Origin: Candidatus Aegiribacteria sp.
Lineage (GTDB): Bacteria; Fermentibacterota; Fermentibacteria; Fermentibacterales; Fermentibacteraceae
Reading direction: 5' to 3'
DNA: 9,177 nt
Assembly: GCA_021107345.1 (NCBI GenBank)
Contig: JAIOSX010000320.1
Location: 1 to 9,177 of the forward strand
Shown here one piece after another: positions 7,027 to 9,177 of the stretch. Numbering within the stretch: the stretch's first letter is position 1; every line of letters begins with the position of its first letter. Below the pieces are notes generated by a model. It saw only the letters and a list, made by a program, of their open reading frames with translations, had not been told where the DNA came from and did not search any database. Made by a program: the position numbers and the translations under genes.

Positions 7027-7380
7027 TTAGTCGCACCAATATATGAATCTGCCGCATGAGGGACATGTTTCAACCTGATCGTTCCGTTCTGGAGATGCGA
7101 AAAACGCTGTCGGCAGTTGTGTAAAACAGCCGCAGCATCTCTGGTTGACAACAGGTACTACAGCGTTTCCGTAATGCCCCGCAAGCTGATCGTAAAGATT
7201 TCTGTGCTTGCGATCGATAGTTGAGGCCAATTCATCCCTCATCTTATGCAGTTGCTCCGCTGCTGCATCTGGTGACAACCCGAGCTTCTTCTCCTGCTTA
7301 CTGATGTCTTTGTTTGAAAGATCGGATATCATGACATCGAGATCGTGAAGGCTTATAAGTTTTTCAAGTGCTTTATTCAT
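7027..7380 (-). CDS. Short C4-type zinc-ribbon protein (zf-RING_7 family)
   Basis: The 117 residues end in a C4 zinc ribbon: Cys82-x-x-Cys85 (in RCCGCFTQLP) and Cys106-x-x-Cys109 (in CPSCGR), followed by FIYW. Ahead of it comes RKHRNLYDQL (57-66), the signature R-x-H-x-x-x-Y of the zf-RING_7 proteins, often annotated as nucleic-acid-binding zinc-ribbon proteins of unknown exact role. Typical members are about 230-250 residues with a long coiled coil. Here the N-terminal part is cut down to about 55 residues with one or two helices (LEKLISLHDLDVMISDL is a remnant of the usual start). The frame is open upstream to 7485, but I place the start at ATG 7378-7380. It overlaps the EIIA stop by eight bases (ATGAATAA), and GAGGGA lies about ten bases upstream. 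Translational coupling to the EIIA gene is likely. Confidence 0.82.
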   Translation of the reverse strand: MNKALEKLISLHDLDVMISDLSNKDISKQEKKLGLSPDAAAEQLHKMRDELASTIDRKHRNLYDQLAGHYGNAVVPVVNQRCCGCFTQLPTAFFASPERNDQVETCPSCGRFIYWCD

Positions 7381-7819
7381 CCGTTGGGTTTCCCTCATAT
7401 TTGAATCCCAGTATTGAAGCCGCTTCAGATGAAGACCCGGCGGACAGAACCTTTTCCGCGCCCCCCGAACGGAGGGCTTTTGCAAGTTGTTTGATCAGCT
7501 CCATGTGTTCACTCGGTCCTGATGGTCTAACAGGAGTGATAAAAAGTATGACAATTTTAACTTTTTCCTCAGGCCATGGGATACCTTTTTCGGATTTCCC
7601 GATGATAATCATGAAATTATCAACCAATATGCTTCTGCAGTGCGGCATGGAAATGTCTTTATGTACGACAGTCGGTTCTGCCAGTTCCCTCGTTCTAAGG
7701 GCAGTATGAAGCAGGCTCTCAGTGGTTTTTTGAAAAGGGAATTCTTTTAACAGCTCCGTGATAGCATCTTGCCAGTTTTTAGAAGACATATTCCATTTGC
7801 ACAGGCACTCTCTTTTCAA
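7373..7819 (-). CDS. PTS system EIIA-type (fructose/mannitol/Ntr class) protein
   Basis: EIIA-2 domains carry a phosphohistidine, either passing phosphate to a sugar transporter or, as in PtsN, acting as regulators. The 148 residues cover one EIIA-2 domain: RTRELAEPTVVHKDISMPH (42-60) with His60 in the conserved PH position as the phosphorylation site. It continues with the strand VKIVILFITPV (87-97) and the helix following, SEHMELIKQLAKAL (103-116). No transporter domain, HPr or enzyme I is next to it, so a regulatory, PtsN-like role is more likely than sugar uptake; this is inference. The start is uncertain. TTG at 7817-7819 is five bases from GGGAGG and fits best. The internal ATG at 7787-7789 (138 residues) gives a more typical N terminus but has no ribosome site. 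It is the first gene of the block leading to guaB and is overlapped by the zinc-ribbon gene. Confidence 0.85.
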   Translation of the reverse strand: MKRECLCKWNMSSKNWQDAITELLKEFPFQKTTESLLHTALRTRELAEPTVVHKDISMPHCRSILVDNFMIIIGKSEKGIPWPEEKVKIVILFITPVRPSGPSEHMELIKQLAKALRSGGAEKVLSAGSSSEAASILGFKYEGNPTDE

Positions 7820-7823
7820 GCAT
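7779..7823 (-). other. Possible 14-codon leader frame overlapping the EIIA start
   Basis: The first ATG after the GGGAGG ribosome site opens a frame of 14 codons (MLEKRVPVQMEYVF) ending in TAA at 7779-7781. It overlaps the alternative EIIA start ATG (7787-7789) in another frame. The ATG is only one base from GGGAGG, which is too close for ordinary initiation, so the TTG four bases later is the better start. It could be a coupling leader or a chance result. Confidence 0.2.
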
Positions 7824-7901
7824 ACCTCCCTTTTGACTTGGTCTTTAATATAGAATTTGTGTATCGTCCTGCAAGTGCCATATTAAATCCATGCGAGGTG
7901 A
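7824..7901. promoter_or_regulatory. Divergent intergenic promoter region between the EIIA and PAS-sensor genes
   Basis: These 78 AT-rich bases separate two genes transcribed apart. For the minus-strand EIIA operon, TATATT (7847-7852) is a good -10, with a poor -35-like TTGCAG (7869-7874) 16 bases away. For the plus strand, TATTAA (7881-7886) with TTGTGT (7857-7862) at 18 bases is a weaker candidate and would leave a very short leader. TTTAATAT (7844-7851) and ATATTAAA (7880-7887) are perfect complements 28 bases apart, so the two -10-like elements are mirror images. A shared regulator binding between them is possible. Confidence 0.4.
7825..7830 (-). promoter_or_regulatory. Ribosome binding site of the EIIA gene
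   Basis: GGGAGG on the minus strand is five bases upstream of the TTG at 7817-7819 and one base upstream of the out-of-frame ATG at 7821-7823. It decides for the TTG start of EIIA on spacing grounds. Confidence 0.5.
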
Positions 7902-9177
7902 ATGTTGCCCAATAAGAAAAAAACGTTCAGTTTTTCCATTACCGATGAATCCAGCGCTCTGCTGCTTAACAACAACGCCGTTATCCGAATATCCCAGCCT
8001 CTGGAGCGTCTTCTGGACCGGCTGCCGATAGATCGGGATGCAGTGATAAATACTCTTTCCGCACAGGGGGACGGCTGTCTTCCAATCCTTCTGGGTGATC
8101 AGATCTGGCTGTCCTCCTCTGTAAGTGCAGGCAGCGAGAGAATCATAATACTGAAAAACCCATCCAAACTGGAGCTTGAGGAATGGCTGGAAATTATTCA
8201 GGGAGGCAGGTCGAGTATTCTTACCGACGGATCAGGGAGAATATTCGCTATGACAGAATCTGCAAACAAACTCTTCGCCGGGTATGAATTATCATTCCTG
8301 AATGATTTTCTGGATCAGGTATCAATGACAGCTTATCTATCGGCCAGTGCGAAGTGTCTTTCCGGATACCAGACCAGAGATTTCTCCGTTCTGACAAAAA
8401 AAGGACGGAAGAGCAGAAAATCCCAGGTGATATCCCTCAGGAAATCAGGTGTTATGAACGAACTGCTCATAGCATCATTCGCATCCCCATCAATGGCTAT
8501 GAGCACATTCGAGCAGGATGATTCAAAGTTCACTCGCACGCTTTTTTCAGTGGTACCCATACCTGCCGTTAAAATTGATGATAAAGGCACCATTGTAGCC
8601 ATGAACAGTCATGCGGTTCATCTGATTTCAAAAGTTGGCGGCAGGGATCCTATTAAGACCAAATTCCTTGACTGGATTGCGGAGGAGGACAGAAATAGAG
8701 TAGCGAAACTGCATGAAAACCGGATAAATTCTCTTGTTACTCCCTATCAGTTCAGGGCAGCTGTATCCATTTCAGAGAGTATTACTCAGCAGTTCGAAAT
8801 GACAAGCCTTCTCATGCCGGAACGGGAAATTCTACTTGTCTTTCTGGTACCAGTCGACAAGATAAAGGGTTCCGATACCGCTCCTCTCATTAACCAGAAC
8901 ATCAATGAACTCATGGATATTCTTCGTGAGTCGGATCAGGATAGCAACTCCGCACGGAACATCCTGGAATTTCTCAGAGTCGGTACAGGTGCGAGGGGAG
9001 CTGTCTATGTTTCAAAATCCAGAAGGGTTACGGTCGGCGAGGTGGCTCTGCCTGCCCAAGAAAAGCAGCTCAAGGCGAAAAAAACTGTCTTCTGGAGTGA
9101 GGACTCGCTGGGTCACAATTTTACGATCCCGGTAAAGCAGAAGCATGACCAGGCTTACGTCAGGATTACAGGTATGT
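7902..9177 (+). CDS. N-terminal part of a multi-PAS (and probable GAF) sensory protein (3' end outside window)
   Basis: The frame ATG 7902-7904 is open to the last base, giving at least 425 residues and no stop. No signal peptide or membrane helix is seen, so it is probably cytoplasmic. Three PAS-like units can be read. A degenerate one covers about 14-86. A second covers about 102-196 (ILTDGSGRIFAMTESANKLF at 106-125). The clearest covers about 214-318 (FSVVPIPAVKIDDKGTIVAM, then DWIAEEDRNRVAKL near 257-270). From about 333 a helix and VGTGARGAVYVSK (360-372) suggest the start of a GAF domain. Such layouts usually end in a histidine kinase, cyclase or phosphatase, but the output domain is beyond the window. 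GAGGTG (7895-7900) is only one base from the ATG; TTG 7905-7907 is an alternative start with better spacing. An in-frame TGA just upstream (7899-7901) excludes an earlier start. It is divergent from the EIIA operon. Confidence 0.82.
   Translation, partial: MLPNKKKTFSFSITDESSALLLNNNAVIRISQPLERLLDRLPIDRDAVINTLSAQGDGCLPILLGDQIWLSSSVSAGSERIIILKNPSKLELEEWLEIIQGGRSSILTDGSGRIFAMTESANKLFAGYELSFLNDFLDQVSMTAYLSASAKCLSGYQTRDFSVLTKKGRKSRKSQVISLRKSGVMNELLIASFASPSMAMSTFEQDDSKFTRTLFSVVPIPAVKIDDKGTIVAMNSHAVHLISKVGGRDPIKTKFLDWIAEEDRNRVAKLHENRINSLVTPYQFRAAVSISESITQQFEMTSLLMPEREILLVFLVPVDKIKGSDTAPLINQNINELMDILRESDQDSNSARNILEFLRVGTGARGAVYVSKSRRVTVGEVALPAQEKQLKAKKTVFWSEDSLGHNFTIPVKQKHDQAYVRITGM

Noticed and set aside
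7833..7854. TTGACT and TATAGA on the + strand as a promoter for the PAS gene
   Set aside because: The boxes are only 10 bases apart, far below the 16-18 needed.
8333..8602. Open frame of 89 codons on the - strand
   Set aside because: It lies antisense to the PAS-sensor gene, whose frame is open for 425 codons and shows PAS features.

Overview
The window looks like chromosomal housekeeping DNA from a bacterium, probably an uncultured lineage. The evidence is a bacterial IMP dehydrogenase, HflX and CarD, together with Shine-Dalgarno-led genes and a near-consensus sigma-70-type promoter. The long Ser/Asp/Glu-rich linkers and the mix of families would fit a candidate phylum of the FCB type (Fermentibacteria-like), but this is an impression and not a placement. 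I see no rRNA, tRNA, CRISPR array, insertion sequence or phage gene.

Layout: (1) bases 1-324, + strand: the last 107 codons of a gene that begins outside the window, possibly DUF4424-like. It converges on the end of a long minus-strand block. (2) Bases 417-3840, minus strand, transcribed in the order carD-like regulator, hflX, a 145-residue protein of unknown function, and a flippase-like multi-pass membrane protein. A strong-looking promoter at 3869-3898 lies just upstream of carD. (3) Bases 3917-7819, minus strand, transcribed in the order PTS EIIA-like protein, short C4 zinc-ribbon protein, guaB (IMP dehydrogenase), and a membrane-anchored pseudokinase. The EIIA/zinc-ribbon and guaB/pseudokinase pairs overlap (8 and 17 bases), so these four genes are probably co-transcribed and partly translationally coupled. 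(4) Bases 7824-7901: a short AT-rich divergent promoter region. (5) Base 7902 to the window end, + strand: the first 425 codons of a large PAS/GAF-type sensory protein that runs off the edge.

How they may work together: block 3 joins GTP synthesis (guaB) with two regulatory-looking proteins. One is a lone EIIA with its phosphorylatable histidine. The other is a catalytically dead kinase fold joined by one membrane helix to an outer domain with weak GerMN-like character. Block 2 joins an RNA polymerase-binding promoter regulator with the ribosome-associated GTPase HflX. The most unusual item is the pseudokinase-membrane-ectodomain protein coupled to guaB. The 145-residue protein behind hflX is the clearest unknown. 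Functional links between the genes are inferred from gene order only.
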